Positions 41,167 to 49,555 of a stretch of DNA of 64,000 nucleotides are shown in pieces. Origin of the DNA: JAHEEL01 sp963785245 (GTDB taxonomy: Bacteria; Actinomycetota; Acidimicrobiia; Spongiisociales; UBA5794); assembly GCA_963785245.1 (NCBI GenBank), contig CAWAUO010000001.1:62001-126000 (forward strand). Direction: 5' to 3'. A program made the translations under genes and the position numbers. Under the pieces are notes generated by a model. The model did not search any database and was not told the origin of the DNA. It was given only the letters and a program-made list of their open reading frames with translations. How positions within the stretch are numbered: position 1 is the first letter of the stretch; every line of letters begins with the position of its first letter.

Positions 41167-41867
41167 TGCGAAGGATCGTTCTCAAACTCTCCGGAGAAGC
41201 ATTCGCTGATCCGGTAACCAAGTATGGGATCGATCCGACCATCGTCGCCAGGGTTGCCGAAGAGATCGCCGTCGTGCACGCTGAGGGCTACGAGATCGGC
41301 GTCGTCGTTGGCGGCGGCAACATCTTCCGAGGGGTCTCGACGGCCGCCGGAGATATGGACCGGGCCAACGCCGACTACATGGGCATGCTCGCCACCGTCA
41401 TCAACGCGTTGGCGCTCCGTGACGCGCTTGAACGTGCCGGATCGCCCGCCCGGGTCCAGACGGCGATCACGATCCAGCAGGTTGCCGAGCCGTATATCCG
41501 GCTCCGGGCCATCCGGCATCTCGAGAAGGGCCGCGTCGTCATCTTTGCCGGCGGCACCGGAAACCCATTCTTCACAACGGATACCACCGCCGCCTTGCGT
41601 GGAGCAGAGATCGGCGCTGCGGCCGTTCTCAAGGCCACCAAGGTCGACGGGGTGTACGACTCGGATCCGGTGATGAACCCGGATGCAACGCTGCTCACCG
41701 ACGTCGCCTACATGGACGCGATCCAGCGCCAGCTTGGGGTGATGGATGCCACCGCCATTACGATGTGCATGGACAACAACCTTCCGATTCGCGTGTTCAA
41801 TATGAACCGCCCTGGCGAGATCATCAGGGCCGTACGCGGAGAGGATGTCGGAACGCTGGTTCGCTGA
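41166..41867 (+). CDS. pyrH: UMP kinase
   Basis: This bacterial amino-acid-kinase-fold enzyme phosphorylates UMP to UDP. The 233-residue protein has LKLSGEAF, the phosphate loop VVVGGGNIFRG, ADYMGMLATVINALAL, VIFAGGTGNPFFTTDTTAALR and TKVDGVYD. Its ATG overlaps the tsf stop by one base (TGATG). It is part of the conserved rpsB-tsf-pyrH-frr block. Confidence 0.97.
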   Translation: MRRIVLKLSGEAFADPVTKYGIDPTIVARVAEEIAVVHAEGYEIGVVVGGGNIFRGVSTAAGDMDRANADYMGMLATVINALALRDALERAGSPARVQTAITIQQVAEPYIRLRAIRHLEKGRVVIFAGGTGNPFFTTDTTAALRGAEIGAAAVLKATKVDGVYDSDPVMNPDATLLTDVAYMDAIQRQLGVMDATAITMCMDNNLPIRVFNMNRPGEIIRAVRGEDVGTLVR

Positions 41868-41876
41868 GGAGGCGCC

Positions 41877-42422
41877 GTGATCAACGAAGTGATGCAAGAT
41901 GCCGATCACAAGATGGACCAGGCGGTGGTGCACACGATCCATGAATTCGGCGGAATCCGCACCGGTCGAGCCAACCCCGGCCTCCTGAACCGGATCACCG
42001 TCGACTACTACGGGACGCAGACTCCGCTCCAACAGATTGCCGGCTTCTCTGTGCCGGAAGCGCGACTGCTGGTGATCCAGCCCTACGACAAGACGGCGAT
42101 CCCGGCCATCGAGCGTGCCATCCAGGAAGGCGACCTGGGGCTCAACCCGTCCAACGATGGCAACGTGATCAGACTCGCGTTCCCCTCGCTCACCGAGGAA
42201 CGGCGCAAAGAACTGATCCGCGTGGTGCGTCACCTCGCGGAAGACGGGCGGATTGCCATTCGCAACGTTCGCCGCCACTCCAAAGACCACCTCGAGTCGG
42301 AAGATGTCTCCGAAGATGACGTCCGGCGGGCCGAGAAGGTACTGCAGACCATGACGGACAAACACATCGAGCGGCTCGACGAAGCCCTCCTGGCCAAAGA
42401 AGAAGAACTGCTCGAGGTCTGA
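41877..42422 (+). CDS. frr: Ribosome recycling factor
   Basis: RRF splits post-termination ribosomes with EF-G. The 181-residue protein matches the family throughout (IRTGRANPGLLNRITVDYYG, VPEARLLVIQPYD, IERAIQEGDLGLNPSNDGNVIR, RKELIRVVRHLAED). GTG 41877 has GAGGAGG (41866-41872) 4 nt upstream. Confidence 0.97.
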   Translation: MINEVMQDADHKMDQAVVHTIHEFGGIRTGRANPGLLNRITVDYYGTQTPLQQIAGFSVPEARLLVIQPYDKTAIPAIERAIQEGDLGLNPSNDGNVIRLAFPSLTEERRKELIRVVRHLAEDGRIAIRNVRRHSKDHLESEDVSEDDVRRAEKVLQTMTDKHIERLDEALLAKEEELLEV

Positions 42423-42434
42423 CGGAGGCTGCCA

Positions 42435-44486
42435 ATGCGCACCGATGACGACCCCATGTCGGACGACGACGCAACATCGACGTCATCTGAGACCGACGGC
42501 GTGATCGAAGGCAGCAGCGGGACTCCAGATGCTCCGTTCGAACCGTTCTCCGAGGTACTGTCAGGGGTCATGGACGATCACGACACCGACTCACCCGGCG
42601 AACTCGAGCTGCCCGAGGGCGCCGATGACCCGAAACCGCACCCCGCAAAGTCCGATCCGGGCTTCGACGGTTGGCTCGACGACGCCGATCCATATGCTGC
42701 GCTCGCCGGCGACGAGGATGACGCGTCTGCGGAGATTGCCGATTGGGTGGCGTTCACCAGCGGCGCGGCCGATGATGGCGGAGAGACGGAGGTGGTCGTT
42801 GATGTAACCGACACGTCGATTGGAGACGCGTCGGTCGTCACCCCTCCCGTCGCAGATGAACCTCCCGATGTGATCGATGCGAGTGCAGTCGACGACGCGG
42901 CCTTCGCTGACGACGAACCGCACGAAGACACGATCGAGTTCTTCCTCGACGATGTCGACGATACCGGGGATGACGACATCGAATCCTCAGACGACGAGAT
43001 CGCCGATGATGGGCCGGTGACCGAGGCGGCAACCGACGACGTGCCTGCCGAAGACCGGCAAGAGGCCCTGGAAGACGATGAGCCGGAGGTCGACGAGGAT
43101 GAATCGGTCGCGGCTATCGGATTCGCCGTCGAGAGCGACGCTGGAGAAGACGTACCAGAGCCGGACGAAGCAGCCGCGCCCCTCGATGCCGATGAACCTC
43201 CCGCCGACGAATCCGATGGTGAGCCCGAACCTGTTGATCCGGACGAGCTCATGGTGCTCCCGGTCGTACCGATCGCCGCCGCGACGCCCCGGTCGGACCC
43301 CGATGATGCCGACGCATCACAGGACCCGATCGCCCCGGACCCGACCGGTCCAGATCCGATCGTCGAGGACGCGACCGGCGACGAGGGCGACGAAGACGAC
43401 ACCGGTGAGGTGCCGATCATCGGCGGAGGGGTCCCGTTCGATGACGTGACCGACCCGGGCAGCGACGGTGAGGTGTTCGACTTCAGCGACTTCGACGACG
43501 ACTACAAGAACAAGCCAACGCGTGAGCACCAGGACCTGGCGGCCGCAATGGTGGCCGCAGATTCCCAAGACACCGAGCAGGTGGCGTTGTCCGCCGCCAT
43601 CCCCGGACTCGATTCCGGCGTCGTCGGGTTCGACGACGTCGTGGCTGCGGGCGAGGGCGATGCCGCCATCCCGGCGCCCCCCAGAGCGGCATCGAACCTC
43701 CTCCTCCGCGTTGGCACCGGTGTTGCGCTCGTTGCGGCATTCCTACTCTCCCTGCTGTGGCGACCGGCCATCACCGTTCTCGCCCTCGCGGCCTTCGTCG
43801 TGGCGGCCGGGGAGTTCTACAGCGCGCTCATGCATCGCCGCTTCAAGCCGATGTCGGTATTTGGCTTCGTCGGCATCATCGCCGCCGGGATTGGTTCGGT
43901 CGTATGGGGGGTGATCGCGATCCCGATCGCGTTCGGGCTCCTCGCAACGGTGATCTTGCTGTATGGCGCCGTCAGCCAGCGCCGCGTGGGCGCCGTCAGC
44001 GGTTTCGCTCTGACCGTCCTGGTCGCGGGCTGGATCGGCGGGTTCGGCTCGTTCGCCTTCCCGATCATCGCCGCCGAGGACTACCAGTTGCTCGTACTCA
44101 CGGTGGTTGCCGTCGTCGCACTCGTGGACATCGCCGCCTACTTCGTCGGGTCGTCGATCGGCCGGCGACCGCTCGCCCCCACGATCTCTCCCAAGAAGAC
44201 CGTTGAGGGATTCGTCGGGGGCACGTTCATGGCGTTCCTTGCCGGAGCCGGAGCGAGTTTCTTCATCGAGGCCATCGACCTCCCGACCGGACTCGTGCTG
44301 GGTGCCGTCGTCGCCGTGTTTGCGCCTCTCGGCGATCTCGCGGTGTCGGTCGTGAAGCGGTCGCTCGACATCAAAGACATGGGATCGATTCTGCCGGGCC
44401 ACGGCGGTCTCCTCGACCGGATCGATGCGATCATCGCGGTCGTGCCCGCGGCATGGGCCGTCTTCGTGTGGGCCGGCCTGCTCTGA
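42435..44486 (+). CDS. cdsA: Phosphatidate cytidylyltransferase CdsA with a long acidic N-terminus
   Basis: CdsA makes CDP-diacylglycerol for phospholipid synthesis. Residues from about 415 to 683 form the enzyme, with about eight membrane helices and the signature ISPKKTVEGFVGG...GDLAVSVVKRSLDIKDMGSILPGHGG split in the usual way. Residues 1-415 are very rich in Asp and Glu with Pro, Ala, Ser and Thr, contain no recognisable domain and look disordered. ATG 42435 has GGAGG 6 nt upstream; an ATG at 42456 is also possible. G/C-rich third codon positions and the lack of stops support real translation of the extension. Confidence 0.93.
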   Translation: MRTDDDPMSDDDATSTSSETDGVIEGSSGTPDAPFEPFSEVLSGVMDDHDTDSPGELELPEGADDPKPHPAKSDPGFDGWLDDADPYAALAGDEDDASAEIADWVAFTSGAADDGGETEVVVDVTDTSIGDASVVTPPVADEPPDVIDASAVDDAAFADDEPHEDTIEFFLDDVDDTGDDDIESSDDEIADDGPVTEAATDDVPAEDRQEALEDDEPEVDEDESVAAIGFAVESDAGEDVPEPDEAAAPLDADEPPADESDGEPEPVDPDELMVLPVVPIAAATPRSDPDDADASQDPIAPDPTGPDPIVEDATGDEGDEDDTGEVPIIGGGVPFDDVTDPGSDGEVFDFSDFDDDYKNKPTREHQDLAAAMVAADSQDTEQVALSAAIPGLDSGVVGFDDVVAAGEGDAAIPAPPRAASNLLLRVGTGVALVAAFLLSLLWRPAITVLALAAFVVAAGEFYSALMHRRFKPMSVFGFVGIIAAGIGSVVWGVIAIPIAFGLLATVILLYGAVSQRRVGAVSGFALTVLVAGWIGGFGSFAFPIIAAEDYQLLVLTVVAVVALVDIAAYFVGSSIGRRPLAPTISPKKTVEGFVGGTFMAFLAGAGASFFIEAIDLPTGLVLGAVVAVFAPLGDLAVSVVKRSLDIKDMGSILPGHGGLLDRIDAIIAVVPAAWAVFVWAGLL

Positions 44487-45622
44487 CCCCGATCGTCGTC
44501 CTCGGGGCAACGGGCTCGATCGGTACACAAACGCTGGAAGTCGCAGACCGTCTGAACCGTCCCGTGGTGGCGATGGCGACCGGAGCCGCCTCGCCCGGCC
44601 TCGCTGCTCTTGCTCGACGGTATCCGGACGCCCGTATCGCGGTCGCGACCCCGCCGACCGGCGCGGTGGACCGGGCGCTCGAACAGAGAGTCGAGTTCGG
44701 AGTCGAGGCCGTGACTGCTCTTGCCGCCCTTCCAGGCACGACGGTCGTCAACGGCATCGTTGGTGCGGCCGGGCTCGCACCATCACTCGCCGCGCTCGAA
44801 GCGGGGAACCGACTCGGATTGGCGAACAAGGAGAGCCTGCTCACCGGCGGACCGCTGGTGATGGCGGCGCTGGAATCGACGGACGGCGAGATGATCCCCG
44901 TTGACAGTGAGCACTCTGCGATCTGGCAGTGCCTCATCGGGGAGCCGGTCGGCAGCGTGCGCCGGGTCATCCTCACCGCATCCGGGGGCCCGTTCCACGC
45001 ACGAACGGATATCGATCTGGCGCGAGTAACCGTTGAGGATGCGCTCGCTCATCCCACGTGGGACATGGGTCGGCGCATCTCGATCGATTCGGCAACGCTG
45101 ATGAACAAGGCTTTCGAGGTGATCGAGGCCCACTTCCTCTTCGGCCTCGCATACGACCAGATCGATGTCGTGATCCACCCGAAGAGTTTCGTGCACTCGC
45201 TGGTGGAGTTCGATGACGGAGTGGTGAAGGCCGAAATGGGGCCACCCGACATGCGCAAGCCCATCCAACAGGCGCTGACCGCCCCCGAACGCGTCCCCGG
45301 AGTAGCGAAACCGTTCGATCTGGTCGGCGCGAATCTGGCATTCTCGGCCCCGGACCGGGACCGATTCCCGGCACTCGACCTGGGGTATGGCGCCGGGCGC
45401 CGGGGAGGCAACGGGCCGGCGGTGCTCAACGCCGCCGACGAAGTGGCGGTGGCAGCGTTCCTCGAACGACAGATCGGCTTCACGGAGATCGCCGAAGTCG
45501 TCGCTGAGGCTCTCGCTGCCGTTCCCGATGGACCGATCCCCACGCTGGCGGCGGCGCTTGCCGCAGACGAGGCCGGTCGCCGGGCAGCACGGGAATCGAT
45601 CGCCGTCCGAACCTCTCGATAG
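44453..45622 (+). CDS. dxr: 1-deoxy-D-xylulose 5-phosphate reductoisomerase
   Basis: This enzyme carries out the first committed step of the MEP isoprenoid pathway. It has the NADPH site VVLGATGSIGTQTL, ANKESLLTGG, the metal site VDSEHSAIWQ, TASGGPF, HPTWDMGRRISIDSATLMNK and IHPKSFVHSLVEF. The start is uncertain: ATG 44453 (389 residues) and GTG 44468 overlap cdsA with unrelated sequence; a CTG at 44483 overlaps the cdsA stop (CTGA) and would begin exactly at the conserved N-terminus. ispG, a later MEP enzyme, is two genes downstream. Confidence 0.96.
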   Translation: MGRLRVGRPALTPIVVLGATGSIGTQTLEVADRLNRPVVAMATGAASPGLAALARRYPDARIAVATPPTGAVDRALEQRVEFGVEAVTALAALPGTTVVNGIVGAAGLAPSLAALEAGNRLGLANKESLLTGGPLVMAALESTDGEMIPVDSEHSAIWQCLIGEPVGSVRRVILTASGGPFHARTDIDLARVTVEDALAHPTWDMGRRISIDSATLMNKAFEVIEAHFLFGLAYDQIDVVIHPKSFVHSLVEFDDGVVKAEMGPPDMRKPIQQALTAPERVPGVAKPFDLVGANLAFSAPDRDRFPALDLGYGAGRRGGNGPAVLNAADEVAVAAFLERQIGFTEIAEVVAEALAAVPDGPIPTLAAALAADEAGRRAARESIAVRTSR

Positions 45623-45636
45623 TCGAAGGCCTCCGG

Positions 45637-45676
45637 TAGCGTTGAACACATGAAACGGACGATGGGGGTTCGCTGA
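45637..45676 (+). promoter_or_regulatory. Leaderless promoter and 8-codon upstream frame before rseP
   Basis: TAGCGT (45637-45642) ends 7 nt before an ATG at 45650 that opens the 8-codon frame MKRTMGVR. Its TGA (45674-45676) shares its last base with the rseP ATG. The arrangement suggests leaderless initiation on the small frame followed by coupled restart at rseP. Confidence 0.45.
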
Positions 45677-46833
45677 TGGGTACCGCAGTCATGATCGTCG
45701 GCATCGTTGCCATGATCGTGGTGCACGAGGGCGCCCACTTCGTGGCAGCGAAGGGCTTCGGGATGAAGGCAACCGAGGCGTTCTTCGGTTTTGGCCCCCG
45801 CATCTGGTCCATCGTCCGCGGAGAGACCGAGTACGGCATCAAGGCCATTCCGCTCGGCGGATACGTCCGGATCATCGGCATGAATCCTTTCGAGGAGGTC
45901 GCTCCAGAAGACGAGGGCCGTACGTATCGCGAGTCCGTGTTCTGGAAGAAGTCGGTCGTTGTGCTTGCCGGCGTGTTCAGCCACTTCGTCTTGGCGACGA
46001 TTCTTCTCGTCATCGTCTTCGCGATCTGGGGAGAAGTGGCGACCGACGAGGCCGGCGACCCGATTCCGACGCTGACGCTGTCTGCCATTGCCCCAACGAC
46101 ACCGTCCGGCGACGTGTCGCCATCCGCGAGCGCCGGGTTCGAGGCCGGGGATGTTCTGGTCTCCTACGAGGGCGCACCCGTCTCGTCGTGGGACGACTTC
46201 GTCGACCGGGTCAGCGTCGACGGGGGAGCCACGGTCCTGATCGGCTACGAACGCGCCGGCACGACTGGAGCGGCAATGACCACGCTCGCTTTCCGCGAAC
46301 GGGCCGTCGTGGTTGACGACGAGGTCGTCACCGATGGTTCGGGAGAAGTGGTCTACGAGGAGATCGGGTACTTCGGAGCGGCGCCCGAGATCGAGCGCAC
46401 CAAGCCCGGCGTGTTCGGCCTGGTCGGCGCTGCGTATCGCGGAATCGCCGAGGCCGCGAGCCAGAGCGTCTATGGCCTCTGGCGGATGGTCATCGGATTC
46501 CCGGAGCTCATCCTGTCCGTGTTCGGTGGAGACGATGAGGTTCTCAACGAGGTGCGCCCGATCAGCCCGATCGGGCTGGCCCGACTCGCCGGGCCGATGG
46601 AGAGCACGTTGATGCTGCTCGCCCTGGTCAACGTGTTCGTCGGGATTCTGAACTTCATCCCCCTCTACCCGCTCGATGGCGGACACTTCGCGGTGGCCCT
46701 CTACGAGAAGATCCGGGGTCGCGTTCCGGACATCCGCAGACTGATGCCCGTTGCAGCCGTCGTGGTGGTGTTCCTGATCACCGTCGGCCTCATGGGCGTC
46801 TACCTCGACATCTTCAAGCCGCTGCAGCTGTAG
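45676..46833 (+). CDS. rseP: Site-2 intramembrane metalloprotease RseP family
   Basis: These proteases cleave membrane-anchored anti-sigma factors and remnant signal peptides. The 385-residue protein has HEGAH (HExxH) in the first membrane helix, FFGFGPRIWS, IPLGGYVRIIGMNP, one PDZ domain (about residues 150-195, AGFEAGDVLVSYEGAPVSSW) and the third ligand motif NFIPLYPLDGGH. It lies between dxr and ispG, the common actinobacterial order. The start codon overlaps the stop of a small upstream frame. Confidence 0.94.
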   Translation: MGTAVMIVGIVAMIVVHEGAHFVAAKGFGMKATEAFFGFGPRIWSIVRGETEYGIKAIPLGGYVRIIGMNPFEEVAPEDEGRTYRESVFWKKSVVVLAGVFSHFVLATILLVIVFAIWGEVATDEAGDPIPTLTLSAIAPTTPSGDVSPSASAGFEAGDVLVSYEGAPVSSWDDFVDRVSVDGGATVLIGYERAGTTGAAMTTLAFRERAVVVDDEVVTDGSGEVVYEEIGYFGAAPEIERTKPGVFGLVGAAYRGIAEAASQSVYGLWRMVIGFPELILSVFGGDDEVLNEVRPISPIGLARLAGPMESTLMLLALVNVFVGILNFIPLYPLDGGHFAVALYEKIRGRVPDIRRLMPVAAVVVVFLITVGLMGVYLDIFKPLQL

Positions 46834-46835
46834 GA

Positions 46836-46887
46836 GTCGCCGGTCGCCAGTCAGAACGCACGGGCCAATCAGCTACTCCGCTACTCG
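46836..46887. repeat. Heptamer and octamer tandem units between rseP and ispG
   Basis: GTCGCCG/GTCGCCA (46836-46849) is followed, 22 nt later, by GCTACTCC/GCTACTCG (46872-46887). The latter is the reverse complement of the octamer at 29084-29115. Confidence 0.55.
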
Positions 46888-46901
46888 ATCCGCGTTCTCT
46901 C

Positions 46902-46907
46902 TAGCAT
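46902..46907 (+). promoter_or_regulatory. Leaderless -10 box of ispG
   Basis: TAGCAT ends 7 nt before ATG 46915. No Shine-Dalgarno site is present. Confidence 0.45.
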
Positions 46908-46914
46908 TGGCGGC

Positions 46915-48132
46915 ATGGGAATCGAACGTCGGGACTCGCGGCCGGTCTTTGTCGGGGATGTGCAGGTCGGGGGAAGGGCCCCGATCAGCGTCCAGTCGAT
47001 GACGACCACCAAGACCGCAGACGTCGATGCGACCCTCTCGCAGGTCTATGCCCTGCGGTCGTCGGGGGCCGACATCGTTCGCATCACCTGCAACGATGCG
47101 GAGGCCGCCCAGGGATTGGCGGAGATCGTTCCGAGATCTCCGGTTCCGATCATCGCCGACATCCACTACCAGTATCGCCTGGCCCTCGCAGCACTCGAGG
47201 CCGGTGTTGCCGGGCTCCGGCTGAACCCGGGGAACATCCGCAAAGAGGAACACATCAAGGCGGTCGCGCGAGCCGCCGCCGACGCCGGCGTCTCCATCCG
47301 GGTCGGGGTCAATGCGGGATCGCTCGACAAGGATCTCCTCGAAGAATTCGGCGCACCGGTCCCGGAGGCGCTTGTCCGGTCGGCTCAGAAGGAGATTCGC
47401 TACCTCGAAGACGTCGGCTTCCACGACATCAAGATCTCCGTCAAACACTCGTCGGTACCGCGCATGGTCGAGTCGTACCGCCTGCTCGCTGAGCGGGTTG
47501 CCTACCCCCTCCATCTCGGGGTGACGGAAGCAGGCCCGCCACCCGGCGGTCTGATCAAGTCGGTTGCCGGAATCGCGACGCTGCTGCTCGAAGGCATCGG
47601 CGACACGATCCGTTTCTCGCTTACCGCAGACCCGGTTGAGGAAGCGAAGGCTGGGCGTCAACTCCTCGAGTACCTTGGCCTGCGGGAACGTACCGGCCTC
47701 GATCTCGTCGCCTGTCCGTCGTGTGGCCGGGCAGACGTCGATGTCATCAAGGTAGCCGAGGAGGCAACGGCGGCCCTCGAGGCGGCCAAGCTTCCCATCC
47801 AGGTAGCGATCATGGGATGCATCGTCAATGGGCCGGGCGAGGCCAGAGAGGCCGACATCGGGATTGCCGCCGGACGCGGGAAGGGGCACCTCTTCATCAA
47901 GGGGCAGGTCGTCCGTGTGGTCGACGAAGACGACATGGTCGAAGCGCTCCTCGACGAGGCACAGAAACTCGTCGAGGAAGGTGTCGAGGCCAGACTCGCC
48001 GCCGCTGATGTGTCTGCAGCCGACCTGGCCGAAGAGGCGCGCATCGAACTCCTCGATCTACAGGGCGATGCGAACCGCGCCTCAGAGCGTCGGGCGAACG
48101 TCGCCGACGTTGCCGCCGGTGACGGGGAGTGA
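46915..48132 (+). CDS. ispG: 4-hydroxy-3-methylbut-2-en-1-yl diphosphate synthase IspG
   Basis: This 4Fe-4S enzyme is the penultimate step of the MEP pathway. It has the barrel motifs PISVQSMTTTKTADV, ADIHYQYRLAL, LRLNPGNI and LHLGVTEAG, and the cluster Cys in ACPSCGR and GCIVNGPGEA. The 405-residue length exceeds the usual 360-390 because of an Ala/Glu-rich C-terminal tail of about 45 residues. The next gene begins in its stop codon (GTGA). Confidence 0.95.
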   Translation: MGIERRDSRPVFVGDVQVGGRAPISVQSMTTTKTADVDATLSQVYALRSSGADIVRITCNDAEAAQGLAEIVPRSPVPIIADIHYQYRLALAALEAGVAGLRLNPGNIRKEEHIKAVARAAADAGVSIRVGVNAGSLDKDLLEEFGAPVPEALVRSAQKEIRYLEDVGFHDIKISVKHSSVPRMVESYRLLAERVAYPLHLGVTEAGPPPGGLIKSVAGIATLLLEGIGDTIRFSLTADPVEEAKAGRQLLEYLGLRERTGLDLVACPSCGRADVDVIKVAEEATAALEAAKLPIQVAIMGCIVNGPGEAREADIGIAAGRGKGHLFIKGQVVRVVDEDDMVEALLDEAQKLVEEGVEARLAAADVSAADLAEEARIELLDLQGDANRASERRANVADVAAGDGE

Positions 48133-49502
48133 CGCAGCGGCGTTCGCTTGGAGCGCTTGTCGCTTGTGCGATTGCCGTCTCGGCGTGCACGTCTACCGCC
48201 GAACCGACGTCGACGGCTCCGGTCGCCACAACCGAGGCGATGGCGTCGACGGCGCCGCAAGAGCGCGTCACCGCCGAACAGATCTACGAGCAGGTCGCAC
48301 CGTCGATCGCTTCGATCGAGACCGTCATCGCCGGTGGCAGCGGGATCCTCATCGACCAGTCCACGATCCTGACCGCGGCGCACGTCGTGTGGCCCTATGA
48401 CGTCGTCCGTGTGGTGTTCCCGAACGGAACGGAGATCCGCGATGCGGCCGTGGTCGGCACCGACCTCTTCGGCGACCTCGCCATCATCGACGTTGGTGGC
48501 ACCCCGAATCTGCCGCCACCTGTCGAGATTGGCGACGGCGAGCGCCTACCACTCGGCAGCCCCGTCTACCTCGTTGGATACCCCGGTGAGTCGGAAGCGT
48601 TCCCGGAGCCGACGATCACCGAGGGGATCCTCTCTCGCACGAGGGAGTGGGAGGCCGGCGAGTGGTCGTTCCTCCAATCGGATACCACTGTCGCGGGCGG
48701 TCAGAGCGGCGGAGCGCTCGTCGATGCAGAAGGGACGGTCGTCGGGATCACCAACTTCAAATTCATCGAGGAATTCGGCCTCTCTGGATCGCTCAAAGAT
48801 GCAGCCTCGGCGATCGATCGGATGCGGTCAGGCTCGGCGACCGGGGGGCTCGGCAGCCGTCTGCCTCCGCCGGCGAACGGCGCCGACTTCCACGAACTCG
48901 AGTATGAGAGTATCTGGCAGGAGTACGTCTTCGTGTTCGAAGAGCCGTTGTATGCCGATGTCTTCTTCGACGTATCGAGCGACGCGGACATGTCGCTGGT
49001 TCTCAGCACCATCGACGGGATCGATGTTGCAGCGGCTGACGAGACGACGGAGGGGGAGGAGCGGATCGAGGAGCTGATCTCGTACGCCGGTCCGTACATG
49101 CTGAGGGTCGAGAATCTGTCGGGCGCCGGTCGGGCTCGGCTCGGCTCAAACATCGAACTCACCCCGTGGCCGGACCCGGACGACGGTCGCACGCTCACCA
49201 GGAACGCCACGATCACCGGCAACGTCGACTACCCAGGCGACTACGACTGGTATCTGGTCGATCTCGGAAGAGGACAGGCCGTCACCATCGATGTGGACGC
49301 GATCACCTTCGACCCGATACTGATGATCGATGGTCCGGACGGTCTCGGCTATCTCAAAGCATTTGATGACGACTCGGGAGGCGGGCTGTTCGGATCGAAT
49401 CCGCGAATCGTGTTCACCGCACGCGAGGCCGGCACGTTCTTTGTCGTTGTTGGAGACAACAACGCGAGTGGTCCGGGCGCCTACCGGCTGAGCGTCGACT
49501 GA
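48129..49502 (+). CDS. Trypsin-like serine protease lipoprotein with a PPC domain
   Basis: The 457-residue protein has a lipoprotein signal (lipobox VSAC, about residues 17-20) and a Thr/Ala-rich linker. The HtrA-like protease domain follows: His in ILTAAHVV, Asp in FGDLAII and Ser in AGGQSGGALVD. No PDZ domain follows. Residues from about 350 form a bacterial pre-peptidase C-terminal (PPC) domain (GDYDWYLVDLGRGQAVTIDV, GTFFVVVGDNN), with a related but weaker segment before it. It is probably anchored on the outer face of the membrane. GTG 48129 overlaps the ispG stop. Confidence 0.83.
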   Translation: MTQRRSLGALVACAIAVSACTSTAEPTSTAPVATTEAMASTAPQERVTAEQIYEQVAPSIASIETVIAGGSGILIDQSTILTAAHVVWPYDVVRVVFPNGTEIRDAAVVGTDLFGDLAIIDVGGTPNLPPPVEIGDGERLPLGSPVYLVGYPGESEAFPEPTITEGILSRTREWEAGEWSFLQSDTTVAGGQSGGALVDAEGTVVGITNFKFIEEFGLSGSLKDAASAIDRMRSGSATGGLGSRLPPPANGADFHELEYESIWQEYVFVFEEPLYADVFFDVSSDADMSLVLSTIDGIDVAAADETTEGEERIEELISYAGPYMLRVENLSGAGRARLGSNIELTPWPDPDDGRTLTRNATITGNVDYPGDYDWYLVDLGRGQAVTIDVDAITFDPILMIDGPDGLGYLKAFDDDSGGGLFGSNPRIVFTAREAGTFFVVVGDNNASGPGAYRLSVD

Positions 49503-49555
49503 CACGAGATACCACCACTATCCTCCGCAGCCCCCGAGATCACTGGAGTCAGTGC

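Noticed and set aside
41013..42365. Minus-strand frame of 450 codons opposite pyrH and frr
   Set aside because: Shadow frame of two highly conserved genes, with no domain of its own.
45049..46686. Minus-strand frame of 545 codons opposite dxr and rseP
   Set aside because: Crosses two well-conserved genes in antisense and has low-complexity composition.
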